A stretch of 64,000 nucleotides of DNA from Sporolactobacillus sp. CQH2019 (GCF_028765345.1 NZ_JARAJZ010000008.1:62854-126853); one strand, 5' to 3'; counted from the first letter of the stretch, positions 8,145 through 16,806 are shown. Numbers and translations are program-made. Notes: generated by a model not told the origin, from the letters alone.

Positions 8145-8876
8145 TTACGCTGCTGATAAAGCTGCTGCTGCAACAACAATAAAAAGAACAGTTATAACTG
8201 CTGCAATAGCCTTACCTGCATTTTCTCCTGTTCCAAGGGTAGCTGCATCATCCGCAACAGTTCCGTATACATTTTGTATTGAGCCTAATATTTGATAAGC
8301 AATCGCAGACGGCACATTAATTTCTTGTATATTTTGGTTCAACGCATAAATTTCTTCGGTATTTGGTAATGCAACATTGGGAAAACTGATACTATTACGG
8401 TACTTAAAGGTCAGTTTAACCTCTGCTTCCGTGTTATATGAAGTTGTTACCGGGATATTTTCCCATATAGCTGAGGGTGAAACGGTGAGAACCCCTTCAG
8501 GAGAATCTGGCTGTTCAATCTCGACTTGAATACTGCCAGTTTTTACAGAGGCAGCGAGTGAAGAGATCATTTGCTTCGGATTAGTCATATCTACATTAGC
8601 AGTTGCTCCCAATGAAGTGAGTCCGCCCAGCACATCAAATTCTGTTGCTAATGTTTCTCCATTTTCAACAGTTATTGTAACGGCGTTTGATCCTTTAGTC
8701 TTGATCGTGCCGGAAACATTAAAATCCACTTCCAAGAAGGGGGTATCGGCAACGACAAATTTTTGTTCTAGCGTCAGTGCTGTCGTGGAAAAGTATTGTT
8801 CCAAATTTGTAATCTTTTGGATGAATGATTGAGCGGCGTTTAACTGGGCATTTTCTATGTCACTAGCTGAAGGCAT
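8145..8876 (-). CDS. Orphan protein with hydrophobic C-terminal tail
   Basis: A 243-residue protein not recognised as a known family. There is no signal peptide. Residues 1-210 alternate polar and hydrophobic in a way that suggests a beta-sandwich (FNVSGTIKTKGSNAVTITVE, VKLTFKYRNSISFPNV). The last 25 residues form one hydrophobic, Ala/Val-rich segment (AAVITVLFIVVAAAALSAA) after a Gly-rich hinge, so it could be tail-anchored or insert into a membrane. The start is ATG 8876, with only a weak purine run upstream. A TATAAT lies at 8931-8936 on this strand with a palindrome over the expected -35. The gene sits alone between near-identical direct repeats in an AT-rich stretch, suggesting acquisition. 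Confidence 0.6.
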   Translation of the reverse strand: MPSASDIENAQLNAAQSFIQKITNLEQYFSTTALTLEQKFVVADTPFLEVDFNVSGTIKTKGSNAVTITVENGETLATEFDVLGGLTSLGATANVDMTNPKQMISSLAASVKTGSIQVEIEQPDSPEGVLTVSPSAIWENIPVTTSYNTEAEVKLTFKYRNSISFPNVALPNTEEIYALNQNIQEINVPSAIAYQILGSIQNVYGTVADDAATLGTGENAGKAIAAVITVLFIVVAAAALSAA

Positions 8877-8930
8877 GTCTTGGCTTCGTCTTCAAGGGAA
8901 TATTTTATTAATTATTGTCAATATATCACT

Positions 8931-8966
8931 ATTATACAGGAAACACAAACATACATTCCTGTATGT
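8931..8966 (-). promoter_or_regulatory. Promoter -10 with palindromic operator-like site
   Basis: On the minus strand TATAAT (8931-8936, preceded by TG as an extended -10) drives toward the orphan gene. The palindrome ACATACA-TTCC-TGTATGT (8949-8966) covers the position where the -35 would be, as a repressor site would. Confidence 0.45.
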
Positions 8967-9063
8967 GGGTGAGCCATATGAATAGTCCCTTAAGTATAAA
9001 AAATACACTTTGAACAATTGTTTAAGATAGGCAGCGCTTTACTTCGTGTTTCGGAGGTTGCTT

Positions 9064-9315
9064 TTGACTGCCCACATAGGAGTAAATCAGGGCGGCAACA
9101 GTGTGACAGTGACTTTTGACTTTACGAAGGCTCAGAATCAAACTGGATTGTACAATCGGGAAACTGCGGGGCAGTCAGAAGATATATCCGAGTTCGAAAA
9201 AAATCTATCATATGACGTCGGACCCCACTATAAGAAAACAAAAGCGAAGGCCTGCTTCAAAATACCGATTCCGGCCGACAAAACGGCTCTACAAAAAAAG
9301 CGTGAACCAATTTAG
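9064..9315 (+). CDS. Hypothetical small protein, uncertain
   Basis: Start TTG 9064 with GGAGG six bases upstream gives 83 residues (TAHIGVNQGGNSVTVTFDF ... KTALQKKREPI). It is hydrophilic, lacks cysteine pairs or membrane segments, and matches no family I know. The ribosome-binding site is the main argument that it is real. It could equally be the remains of a longer gene. Confidence 0.3.
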   Translation: MTAHIGVNQGGNSVTVTFDFTKAQNQTGLYNRETAGQSEDISEFEKNLSYDVGPHYKKTKAKACFKIPIPADKTALQKKREPI

Positions 9316-9371
9316 AAACACCGAGGCTCCAATCACCAGGTCGAATTGAGAAAATCGATTAATTAAAGTAA

Positions 9372-9424
9372 AAGACGAAAAAGAGGCTGTCCCTATCGTG
9401 ATTTTTCGACTCTGGGGCAGCCCC
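9372..9424 (-). terminator. Terminator for the minus-strand small gene at 9559-9792
   Basis: On the minus strand, GGCTGCCCC and GGGACAGCC pair (one wobble) and are followed by CTCTTTTTC. Stem positions are 9385-9393 and 9414-9422. Confidence 0.55.
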
Positions 9425-9558
9425 GTCACATTTTCGGCAATCCATGCGCCGTTTTCAGCTCGGAAAGCTTTTAAGACGGCTTTGCGTCGCATCGGTGCAC
9501 GGTTTCGGTCCGTAAGGCAGAAACCGTCTGTCTTCTGCTTTTTGCACTTCGGCGATTT

Positions 9559-9792
9559 TTACTGCTGCTGTTGGACAATTTCGGTTTTAACGGCTTTATA
9601 CGCAGATTCGAGATTGCGGATGCGGCGGATCAGTTCAAAATTTTTATTGATCCGGTCCTGGATGATTGCCGAAACAACCGTGTGGTAATAGCTGTTCATT
9701 GCCTGAACGGGTGTGAATGCGTCGCTGTTTTTTTCAATCTGAAGGCGCAGTGCTTGTTTAAAATAATCGATACTGAAAAGATCTGAGTTCAA
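9559..9792 (-). CDS. Hypothetical small helical protein
   Basis: TTG 9792 with AAGGAG eight bases upstream gives 77 residues; GTG 9801 is in frame but lies directly against the Shine-Dalgarno sequence. The protein is predicted almost entirely helical, with charged heptad-like stretches (NKNFELIRRIRNLESAYKAV) and a glutamine tail. Not recognised. It has its own terminator and lies downstream of the B3/4-domain gene on the same strand (84-base gap), so co-transcription is possible. Confidence 0.45.
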   Translation of the reverse strand: MNSDLFSIDYFKQALRLQIEKNSDAFTPVQAMNSYYHTVVSAIIQDRINKNFELIRRIRNLESAYKAVKTEIVQQQQ

Positions 9793-9875
9793 TAGATTCA
9801 CTCCTTGCCAGAAATTAGTATATGTGAAGACCGGGCGGGAACCTCTGTTCCGGCTTCGAATGATTAAATCATATT

Positions 9876-10544
9876 CTATTCAATGATCTTCCATTCGTTT
9901 TCTCCCCCGTGAATTTGTGTGAACATCGCGGCTATTTTTCTGATCATTCTGCGGCTCTCTTCGGCCGTCATCGAAGGCCGGATATAAACGATCTGCAGCG
10001 CACCGGTTGTCTTTTCCGTGATACAGGTCCGCCGCGAGTCGACGATCGGGCTTCCGAACGCGCCTTCGCGGTCGGCGGAAACAATTTTGTTTTCCATATT
10101 CATTGTTCTGCCGTTCAGAGCTTCATAGCGGTCTTCAGCAGTGCCGATCGTGATCCGGATCGGTTCTTCCAAACGGTCAAGGTCGTAGATCCCCAGTGGA
10201 ATGCTGTACTGGACACTGAAAAAATTGTTGAGATCGACAGCCGAGTGAATCGTGTGCAGACGTCCTTCTTTTCGGATACGGCGAAGCAGCGCTTCCTGCG
10301 AAGGCCGGTATCTGGAAGGATCGGTGCCTGTCCTTTTAAAGATCCGATGCCATTCCTCGACCCCTTCAATAGTGCTGATCGGGTGGCTTTCCAGAGAAAG
10401 GCGTATGTTTTCATAAAAAAGCGGGAGCCGTTCGGAAATAATTTGCGGCAGGTCGGCAATCACGATATGATGATAACTAATGATACCGGCTTTGAAATCG
10501 GGAATAAGATTTTTAAGCTTTGCGGAAACAGAGATATCGACCAT
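9876..10544 (-). CDS. B3/4-domain protein (PheRS beta-subunit B3/4 homologue)
   Basis: A 222-residue protein starting at ATG 10544 with AGGAGG eight bases upstream. The fold signature is that of the B3/B4 domain of phenylalanyl-tRNA synthetase beta subunit: GVEEWHRIFKRTGTDPSRYR, SAVDLNNFFSVQYSIPLGIY and GALQIVYIRPSMT are typical of stand-alone family members. In the synthetase this domain supports editing of Tyr-tRNA(Phe). Free-standing homologues are common in Firmicutes and are thought to act on tRNA or mischarged amino acids, but the specific substrate is unknown. Divergent from queG across 91 bases. Confidence 0.8.
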   Translation of the reverse strand: MVDISVSAKLKNLIPDFKAGIISYHHIVIADLPQIISERLPLFYENIRLSLESHPISTIEGVEEWHRIFKRTGTDPSRYRPSQEALLRRIRKEGRLHTIHSAVDLNNFFSVQYSIPLGIYDLDRLEEPIRITIGTAEDRYEALNGRTMNMENKIVSADREGAFGSPIVDSRRTCITEKTTGALQIVYIRPSMTAEESRRMIRKIAAMFTQIHGGENEWKIIE

Positions 10545-10635
10545 GACACGCCTCCTGAATATCATTCTTTTTTCAGTTTACCACAATTCCGGCGGGTCTC
10601 CGGCAGATAAGCCGCCTTGGAAAGGAGTGCGCGGC

Positions 10636-11802
10636 ATGACGGATTACAGCATTCTGAAACAGAAACTGATTGCTTTCAGCAAAAAAATCGGTGCCGACAA
10701 GATCGGCTTTACGACAGCGGAACCGTTTACCGAGCTGAAGGCCAGACTTTACTTGCAGCGGGAGCTCGGCTACCAGTCCGGATTTGAGAAAAAAGATATT
10801 GAGAAGCGGGCGGAACCGTCGCTGCTGATGGAAGGCGTGCAGTCGATCGTTGCGGTCGCTCTCGCCTATCCGAAGAAGATGGCCGTCCGCCCTGAAAATA
10901 CAAAGGAAAACCGCCGCGGCGCATTTTGCCGGGCGTCATGGGGGACGGATTATCATCAGCTTGTCGGTGAGTGCCTGGAAAAGCTGGGCAGATTCCTGAT
11001 CGATGAAATTCCCGGTGCCCGATTCAAAAACATGGTGGATACCGGGGAACTGTCCGATCGGGCGGTTGCCGAAAGGGCGGGCATCGGCTGGTCCGGAAAG
11101 AATACGAATGTGATCACAAAAGAATTCGGTTCCTACGTCTATCTCGGTGAAATGCTGACGAATATTCCTTTTCCGCCGGACAGGCCTGCCGAAGATCTGT
11201 GCGGAGACTGCACGATCTGCATTGACCGCTGCCCGACCGGGGCGATCGTTCAGGGCGGTCAATTGAACAGTCACAAATGCATCGCCTTTCTGACCCAGAC
11301 GAAACAGGATATTCCTGAATACTACCGCAGGGCCGTCGGCAACCGGGTTTATGGATGCGATACCTGTCAGCAGGTCTGTCCTTACAACTGCGGTGTGGAC
11401 AGCCACTTTCATGATGAAATGGAGCCTGATCCGGAACTGGCGCGGCCGCTTCTTAAGCCGCTGCTTACACTCTCCAATCGCAGTTTTAAAGAGACTTTCG
11501 GGAAATTATCCGGATCCTGGCGGGGGAAGAAACCGATTCAGCGCAATGCGGTTCTTGCGCTCGGCAATTACAAGGATGTGACTGCCGCACCGGAGCTGCT
11601 TCATCTGCTTGAAAAAGATCCGCGTCCGGTCATTCGCCGGGCCGCCGTCTGGTCGCTTGGGAAAATGCGGAACCTTTTAGAAAGCGGCGTGTATGAAGAA
11701 ATGATTGGAACGTTGCAAACGCTGCTTGAGAAAGAAACTGATGAAAAAGTCCGAAACGATATAGAGCGCCTGCTGCTTCGCTGGCAGCTGCGGGAATTTT
11801 AA
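10636..11802 (+). CDS. queG: Epoxyqueuosine reductase
   Basis: Start ATG 10636 with AAAGGAG eight bases upstream; 388 residues. QueG reduces epoxyqueuosine to queuosine in tRNA (position 34 of GUN anticodons) using cobalamin and two [4Fe-4S] clusters. The N-terminal domain contains the conserved stretch DTGELSDRAVAERAGIGW. Ferredoxin-like motifs CGDCTICIDRCPTGAI and CDTCQQVCPYN supply the cluster cysteines. The C-terminal extension is made of HEAT-like repeats (ALGNYKDVTAAPELLHLLEK), as in Bacillus QueG. Followed by a terminator. Assignment is firm. Confidence 0.93.
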   Translation: MTDYSILKQKLIAFSKKIGADKIGFTTAEPFTELKARLYLQRELGYQSGFEKKDIEKRAEPSLLMEGVQSIVAVALAYPKKMAVRPENTKENRRGAFCRASWGTDYHQLVGECLEKLGRFLIDEIPGARFKNMVDTGELSDRAVAERAGIGWSGKNTNVITKEFGSYVYLGEMLTNIPFPPDRPAEDLCGDCTICIDRCPTGAIVQGGQLNSHKCIAFLTQTKQDIPEYYRRAVGNRVYGCDTCQQVCPYNCGVDSHFHDEMEPDPELARPLLKPLLTLSNRSFKETFGKLSGSWRGKKPIQRNAVLALGNYKDVTAAPELLHLLEKDPRPVIRRAAVWSLGKMRNLLESGVYEEMIGTLQTLLEKETDEKVRNDIERLLLRWQLREF

Positions 11803-11830
11803 AACGTCTGGCCGTTTGACGTTTTTTTTT
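11802..11830 (+). terminator. Terminator after queG
   Basis: Stem AAACGTC / GACGTTT around a 9-base loop followed by a run of about ten T. Confidence 0.8.
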
Positions 11831-11889
11831 TCGGGGAGCATGAACTTCATGGCCCCTGCATAGGTATGACGTAAAAACGTCAACGGCGG

Positions 11890-12807
11890 GTGATCGAAAT
11901 AGACTGGGAAGCATCTTTTCAGGCACATGTCGGGAAGCTGTGTGAATGGTGGGTGAACCGGCCGGCCGATTTTGATATCGTATTGAACGCCGACGAACGG
12001 CTGCGGCTGCAGAGAAGGAGCTTACGGCTGAAAAGTACAAACTGTGAGATTGAAAAAGCAATCGGCCGGACAAGAGTGGCCCGGATCGAAGAAAAAAGAG
12101 AGGATCAGGTGGTCGACTATCGTCTGCACATGCAATGGCTGATCAAACAAAGCGGCCGGTTCTATCTGGAAGAAAGGATCGAGGACAGACAGGCCGTTCT
12201 GCGCGGAAGCAGCATCGTGGCCGACGGCCTGCGGACACCTTCTTTAAAAAAAGAGGAAGGCACACCGGCTTCAGCGCCTTCTGCATCGGGAAAAGATCCG
12301 AAGGCAGGGCATTTCAGAGGATCTTATAATCGGCTTAACGCTGTCCGCTATGCCGAAGTCTGGTGGAACAGGCGCAACCCCGCTTTTCCGAAAATCGAAA
12401 ATGACTGTACCAACTTCATTTCGCAGTGCCTTTTTGCCGGCGGCATTCAAATGAACGGCCAGCCGATCCGGAACAGGGGCTGGTGGCAGCAGTATTCGAA
12501 CTGGAGTTTCAGCTGGGCGGTGGCTAATAATCTGCGCTGGTATCTGAGCCGGAGCGGCAATCTGATCGGCGCTGTGGAAACAGACAAACCGGACAAACTG
12601 GTACCCGGCGATGTCATTTGCTACGATTTCGAAGGCGACGGCCGCTGGAATCACAACACCCTCGTTACGGCTCTTGCTCCTTCCGGTCAGCCGCTCGTCA
12701 GTGCTCACACGTACGACGCACGTCATCGCGACTGGGCGTACACGGATTCGCCCGCCTGGACGGATCGGATTCAGTATAAATTTTTTCATATCCGCGATGG
12801 AAAGTGA
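11890..12807 (+). CDS. Putative amidase-domain protein (YhbB-like, Amidase_6)
   Basis: A GTG start at 11890 gives 305 residues; the upstream Shine-Dalgarno is weak, so the start is uncertain. The C-terminal half (about residues 145-300) matches the Amidase_6 domain: YAEVWWNRRNPAFP, NDCTNFISQCLFAGG with the candidate nucleophile Cys, GWWQQYSNWSFSWAVANNL and WNHNTLVTA with the candidate His. The N-terminal half is a charged domain typical of YhbB-like proteins. No signal peptide is visible, so the site of action is unclear; cell-wall peptide cleavage is the usual suggestion. In B. subtilis yhbB lies near prkA/yhbH, and the same neighbourhood is kept here. Confidence 0.75.
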   Translation: MIEIDWEASFQAHVGKLCEWWVNRPADFDIVLNADERLRLQRRSLRLKSTNCEIEKAIGRTRVARIEEKREDQVVDYRLHMQWLIKQSGRFYLEERIEDRQAVLRGSSIVADGLRTPSLKKEEGTPASAPSASGKDPKAGHFRGSYNRLNAVRYAEVWWNRRNPAFPKIENDCTNFISQCLFAGGIQMNGQPIRNRGWWQQYSNWSFSWAVANNLRWYLSRSGNLIGAVETDKPDKLVPGDVICYDFEGDGRWNHNTLVTALAPSGQPLVSAHTYDARHRDWAYTDSPAWTDRIQYKFFHIRDGK

Positions 12808-12829
12808 TGTGGGCTGAGCCGGATCATGT

Positions 12830-12835
12830 TATAAT
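12830..12835 (+). promoter_or_regulatory. -10 element before trmL
   Basis: TATAAT 75 bases before the trmL start; no good -35 is visible. Confidence 0.35.
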
Positions 12836-12910
12836 AAAATGGATTTTCTTCAGGCGGCCGGGCGCGAAAGCGCATTCGGAATCCTGATTTTTTCGAGGTG
12901 TACACGTTTC

Positions 12911-13384
12911 ATGACCATTCATGTTGTTCTCTACCAGCCGCAAATTCCTCCCAACACGGGCAATATCGCCAGAACCTGTGCCGGCACGCACAGTTCGCTT
13001 CATCTGATCCGGCCGCTCGGATTTTCTACCGACGACAGGCACCTGAAAAGGGCCGGGCTGGACTACTGGCCTTCCGTGGATATTCATTACTATGATTCTC
13101 TGGATGATTTTTTTAATAAACATAATGAAGGAGAATTTTATTTTGTGGAAACCGATGGCAGCCGCCCGTACAGCCATTTTGATTTCAGCGACCCCGGCCG
13201 CAGCTATTATTTCTTTTTCGGGCGGGAGACGACGGGGCTTCCTAAAGATCTTGTTGCCGCACATAAAGACAGGTGCCTGAGGCTGCCTATGACGAATGCC
13301 ATCCGCTCGCTCAATCTTTCGAACAGTGTGGCCATCATTGTCTACGAAGCGCTCCGTCAGCAGAATTTTCCCCTGCTGAAGTGA
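12911..13384 (+). CDS. trmL: tRNA (cytidine/uridine(34)-2'-O)-methyltransferase
   Basis: ATG 12911 with GAGGTG ten bases upstream; 157 residues, the normal size for this SPOUT-class methyltransferase. Family motifs are present: QPQIPPNTGNIARTCAGT at the N-terminus, FGRETTGLP in the middle and LPMTNAIRSLNLSNSVAI at the C-terminus, which builds the trefoil knot that binds S-adenosylmethionine. It methylates the wobble-position ribose of certain leucine tRNAs. A start further upstream is open but lacks a ribosome-binding site and the conserved first residues. Confidence 0.93.
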   Translation: MTIHVVLYQPQIPPNTGNIARTCAGTHSSLHLIRPLGFSTDDRHLKRAGLDYWPSVDIHYYDSLDDFFNKHNEGEFYFVETDGSRPYSHFDFSDPGRSYYFFFGRETTGLPKDLVAAHKDRCLRLPMTNAIRSLNLSNSVAIIVYEALRQQNFPLLK

Positions 13385-13495
13385 CGGCCGCCGTTCAGAA
13401 AGATTCTAAGATTCCCCCGTGTCCGATTTTTTCTTTCCTGAAAAAGTCTTCTCTAATCATATTTTTACTATACGAAAAATGTGAGAACGGAGTTT

Positions 13496-13527
13496 TCATG
13501 AAAGATTGGGGGACCTGTGCATACACT
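13496..13527 (+). promoter_or_regulatory. Candidate sigma-E promoter of prkA
   Basis: CATACACT (13520-13527) resembles the sigma-E -10 consensus CATACAAT, and TCATGAA (13496-13502) could serve as -35, though the 17-base gap is long. It lies 35 bases before the start codon. The identical octamer precedes yhbH. Confidence 0.4.
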
Positions 13528-13562
13528 TTATTACATGGGTTAATCTTTTCTGGGGGGATATT

Positions 13563-15458
13563 ATGGACTTTCTGGAGAAATTAAAAGAATTCCGCGACTA
13601 TGAGAAACAATTGAAGTGGGAAGGGACATTTACAGACTACCTGGAATTGGTGAAAAAGAACCCGGTGATTGCACAGTCCGCGCACTCCAGGGTGTATCAG
13701 ATGATCGTCTCGTCGGGCGTTTCCGAGAAGGGCGGGCATAAGAACTATCGTTTTTTCGATGGACAAATTTACGGGCTCGAAGAAGCGATTGAGCGTCTGG
13801 TTGAAGAATACTTTCATCCGGCGGCCAAGCGCCTGGATGTAAAAAAACGTATCCTGCTCCTGATGGGGCCGGTCAGCGGCGGCAAGTCGACGATTGTGAC
13901 CCTGCTGAAACGGGGTCTTGAGCAGTATTCGTGGACTGATGAGGGGGCCGTCTATGCGATTAAAGACTGCCCGATGCATGAGGATCCGCTGCATCTGATT
14001 CCCGTTCATCTGCGCGAGGATTTTTATCAGGAGACGGGCATTCGCATCGAAGGCAATCTTTCACCGCTCAATGCGATGCGGCTCGAAAAGGATTACGGGG
14101 GGAAAATCGAGAATGTGCCGGTCGAACGCATTTTTCTGTCGGAAGACAAGCGTATCGGCATCGGCACGTTCAGCCCCTCGGATCCGAAGTCTCAGGACAT
14201 CGCCGATCTGACGGGAAGCATTGATTTTTCAACCATTGCCGAATACGGCTCGGAATCCGATCCGCGTGCTTACCGGTTTGACGGCGAGCTGAATAAAGCC
14301 AACCGCGGGATCATGGAATTTCAGGAAATGCTGAAATGCGATGAGAAATTTCTCTGGCATCTGCTCTCACTGACTCAGGAAGGCAATTTCAAAGCGGGCC
14401 GTTTTGCTCTGATCTCGGCGGATGAACTGATCATCGCTCATACGAATGAAACTGAGTACCGGGCGTTTATCAGCAACAAAAAAAATGAGGCGCTGCACTC
14501 GCGTATGATTGTCATGCCCGTTCCTTACAATCTGAAGGTCAGCGAAGAGGAAAAAATTTATAAAAAGCTGATTTCCGAGAGCGATGTCGCCGATGTCCAT
14601 ATTGCTCCGCATGCATTGAGAACGGCCGCCGTCTTTTCTATCCTGACCCGGCTGAAAGACTCGAAAAGCCGCGGCATCGATCTGGTGAAAAAGATGAGGC
14701 TGTATGACGGAGAACTGGTGGAAGGTTACAATACGGCCGATATTAAAGAATTGAGACATGAATTTTCGGATGAAGGAATGAGCGGCATTGATCCGCGCTA
14801 TGTGATCAATCGCATTTCTTCGGCGATCATAAAAAAAGGAGTCCCTTCGATCAATGCCCTCGATATCCTGCGTTCGATCAAGGAAGGACTTGATCAGCAT
14901 CCGTCGATTTCCGATGAAGACCGTGAGCGCTATACCGAATTTCTGGCGATCGCGCGCCGGGAATACGACGAATTGGCGAAGCGGGAAGTTCAGAAAGCAT
15001 TTGTCTATTCTTTTGAAGAATCGGCAAAGACTTTGATGGACAATTATCTGGATAATGTCGAAGCTTATTGCAATAGCAATAAAATATTTGATCCGATTAC
15101 AGGGGATGAAGTCGATCCGGATGAAAAACTGATGCGTTCGATCGAAGAGCAGATCGGTATTTCCGAGAATGCGAAAAAAGCGTTCAGGGAAGAGATACTG
15201 ATTCGGATTTCCGCCTATGCACGCAAGGGAAAAAGATTTAATTATCAGTCGCATGAGCGGCTGAAAGAAGCGATACAGAAAAAACTTTTTGCTGATTTAA
15301 AAGATGTCGTTAAAATCACGACGTCCAGCAAAACACCGGATGAAACGCAGCTTAAACGAATTAACGAGGTAATTGCAAGACTCGTCGACGAGTACGGTTA
15401 TAATACCACTTCGGCGAACGAATTATTAAGATATGTAGGCAGTCTGCTCAATCGCTGA
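13563..15458 (+). CDS. prkA: PrkA, AAA+ protein (serine kinase/protease-like)
   Basis: ATG 13563 with GGGGGGAT upstream; 631 residues, full length. An N-terminal AAA+ ATPase module carries the Walker A motif GPVSGGKST (about residues 98-106). The C-terminal domain is related to protein kinase A-like folds, with a long helical region. PrkA was described as a serine protein kinase and later reported to have Lon-like ATP-dependent protease activity in Bacillus; it acts in the mother cell during sporulation. In E. coli the homologue YeaG works with YeaH and YcgB. Here the partners YhbH (16.9 kb) and SpoVR (34 kb) are in the same window, but yhbH is on the opposite strand with two signal peptidase genes in between. 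Confidence 0.93.
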   Translation: MDFLEKLKEFRDYEKQLKWEGTFTDYLELVKKNPVIAQSAHSRVYQMIVSSGVSEKGGHKNYRFFDGQIYGLEEAIERLVEEYFHPAAKRLDVKKRILLLMGPVSGGKSTIVTLLKRGLEQYSWTDEGAVYAIKDCPMHEDPLHLIPVHLREDFYQETGIRIEGNLSPLNAMRLEKDYGGKIENVPVERIFLSEDKRIGIGTFSPSDPKSQDIADLTGSIDFSTIAEYGSESDPRAYRFDGELNKANRGIMEFQEMLKCDEKFLWHLLSLTQEGNFKAGRFALISADELIIAHTNETEYRAFISNKKNEALHSRMIVMPVPYNLKVSEEEKIYKKLISESDVADVHIAPHALRTAAVFSILTRLKDSKSRGIDLVKKMRLYDGELVEGYNTADIKELRHEFSDEGMSGIDPRYVINRISSAIIKKGVPSINALDILRSIKEGLDQHPSISDEDRERYTEFLAIARREYDELAKREVQKAFVYSFEESAKTLMDNYLDNVEAYCNSNKIFDPITGDEVDPDEKLMRSIEEQIGISENAKKAFREEILIRISAYARKGKRFNYQSHERLKEAIQKKLFADLKDVVKITTSSKTPDETQLKRINEVIARLVDEYGYNTTSANELLRYVGSLLNR

Positions 15459-15538
15459 AAATCGGCGGCATGATCCGGACTGCCGCAGGCGGTCGTTCCG
15501 GGCGCGGAACGGAATGTCAATCGGGGCAGGGAAAACAA

Positions 15539-16108
15539 ATGAAGGCAGCAACAAAAGAACTTTGGAGCTGGATAAGAGCAATTGCTATTGCCGTAATTAT
15601 TGCTCTTCTTATCCGCTATTTTATTTTTGACAATTATGTAGTCAAAGGCGAATCGATGATGCCGTCGCTTCAGGACGGCAACCGGCTGATCGTTGATAAG
15701 ATCAGCTATTCTTTCGGGACGCCGCATCGCTTCGATGTTGTTGTTTTTCATGCAACGCCGACGGATGATTATGTCAAACGGATCATCGGGCTGCCCGGCG
15801 ACACGATTGCCTATAAAAATGATCAGCTCTATGTGAACGGGAAAGCGGTACAGGAGCCTTACCTGGATAAGTATAAGGCAAAGCTGCCGAAGGGGGAGCT
15901 TCTGACACCCGATTTTAATCTTAAAGAAAAAACCGGGGTGCTCCGTGTTCCGAAAGGAAAAATCTGGGTCATGGGAGACAATCGCCAGAACAGCGAGGAC
16001 AGCCGCTTCTTCGGATTTGTAGATGAAAAACAGATTATCGGCAAAGTGGACGTTCGCTACTGGCCCCTTCCGGAATTCGGTACAATCCATTTACTGGAAA
16101 ATCAATGA
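15539..16108 (+). CDS. sipS: Type I signal peptidase (copy 1)
   Basis: ATG 15539 after CAGGG; 189 residues with one N-terminal membrane helix (about residues 12-30). The catalytic dyad is visible: Ser39 in KGESMMPSL and Lys80 in DDYVKRIIGLPGD, and the GDNRQNSEDSR box is intact. It cleaves signal peptides of secreted proteins on the outer face of the membrane. It lies 80 bases after prkA, and an 11-bp-stem terminator separates it from the second copy. The tandem arrangement points to a local duplication. The gene symbol follows Bacillus usage and does not claim orthology to one particular Sip. Confidence 0.92.
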   Translation: MKAATKELWSWIRAIAIAVIIALLIRYFIFDNYVVKGESMMPSLQDGNRLIVDKISYSFGTPHRFDVVVFHATPTDDYVKRIIGLPGDTIAYKNDQLYVNGKAVQEPYLDKYKAKLPKGELLTPDFNLKEKTGVLRVPKGKIWVMGDNRQNSEDSRFFGFVDEKQIIGKVDVRYWPLPEFGTIHLLENQ

Positions 16109-16118
16109 GCTTATTTTT

Positions 16119-16154
16119 GAAAAGCGCTGCGTCCGGTTGGGAACAGCGCTTTTC
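16119..16154 (+). terminator. Terminator between the signal peptidase genes
   Basis: Perfect 11-bp stem GAAAAGCGCTG / CAGCGCTTTTC with a 14-base loop; the T-rich part is within the stem end. Confidence 0.65.
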
Positions 16155-16242
16155 GTGTACGCTAAAGAGGACGCAGGAAAATCTGCCGGCTGAAGCTGCG
16201 CCGACGGGACTATTTTTATAGAGACAGAGGAGTCGTTGGCCG

Positions 16243-16806
16243 ATGAAGAAAGAAAAAAAACAAAATGAAGCATTTACGTGGATTCTGGCAATTGGACTGG
16301 CCGTTTTCGTTGTGCTGATTGTGCGGTCATTCATTATCGGGAACTATATCGTTCAGGGGCCCTCGATGATGCCGACGCTTTATGACGGCGACAGGCTGGT
16401 TGTGAATAAAATAGATTACAGGTTCACCCAGCCCAAGCGTTTTGATGTCGTCATTTTCCATGCGACAGCGACGGACGATTATGTAAAAAGAGTGATCGGC
16501 CTGCCCGGAGATAAAATTACTTATTCAAATGATCGGCTGTACATAAATGATAAAAAGGTCAGCGAGCCCTTCCTGGACCGCTATAAGCAGCAGCTGGCAG
16601 GCGGGGTGCTGACCGGGAATTTCTCGTTAAAAGGGCTGACGGGACAGATGCGCGTGCCGAAGGGCGAATTGTGGGTGATGGGCGACAATCGGCAGAACAG
16701 TGCGGACAGCCGCATATTCGGCTTTGTTAGTGAGAAGAAACTGGTCGGGAAAGTAGATGTTCGCTATTGGCCGCTTAATCGCCTGGGAATCATACACGGC
16801 AACTAA
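16243..16806 (+). CDS. sipS: Type I signal peptidase (copy 2)
   Basis: ATG 16243 with AGAGGAG upstream; 187 residues. One N-terminal membrane helix, nucleophile Ser41 in QGPSMMPTL, general base Lys82 in DDYVKRVIGLPGD, and the GDNRQNSADSR box are all present. It is clearly paralogous to the gene immediately upstream along its whole length but diverged in the substrate-binding loop (residues 100-125), so substrate preference may differ. Both copies look active. Confidence 0.92.
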   Translation: MKKEKKQNEAFTWILAIGLAVFVVLIVRSFIIGNYIVQGPSMMPTLYDGDRLVVNKIDYRFTQPKRFDVVIFHATATDDYVKRVIGLPGDKITYSNDRLYINDKKVSEPFLDRYKQQLAGGVLTGNFSLKGLTGQMRVPKGELWVMGDNRQNSADSRIFGFVSEKKLVGKVDVRYWPLNRLGIIHGN

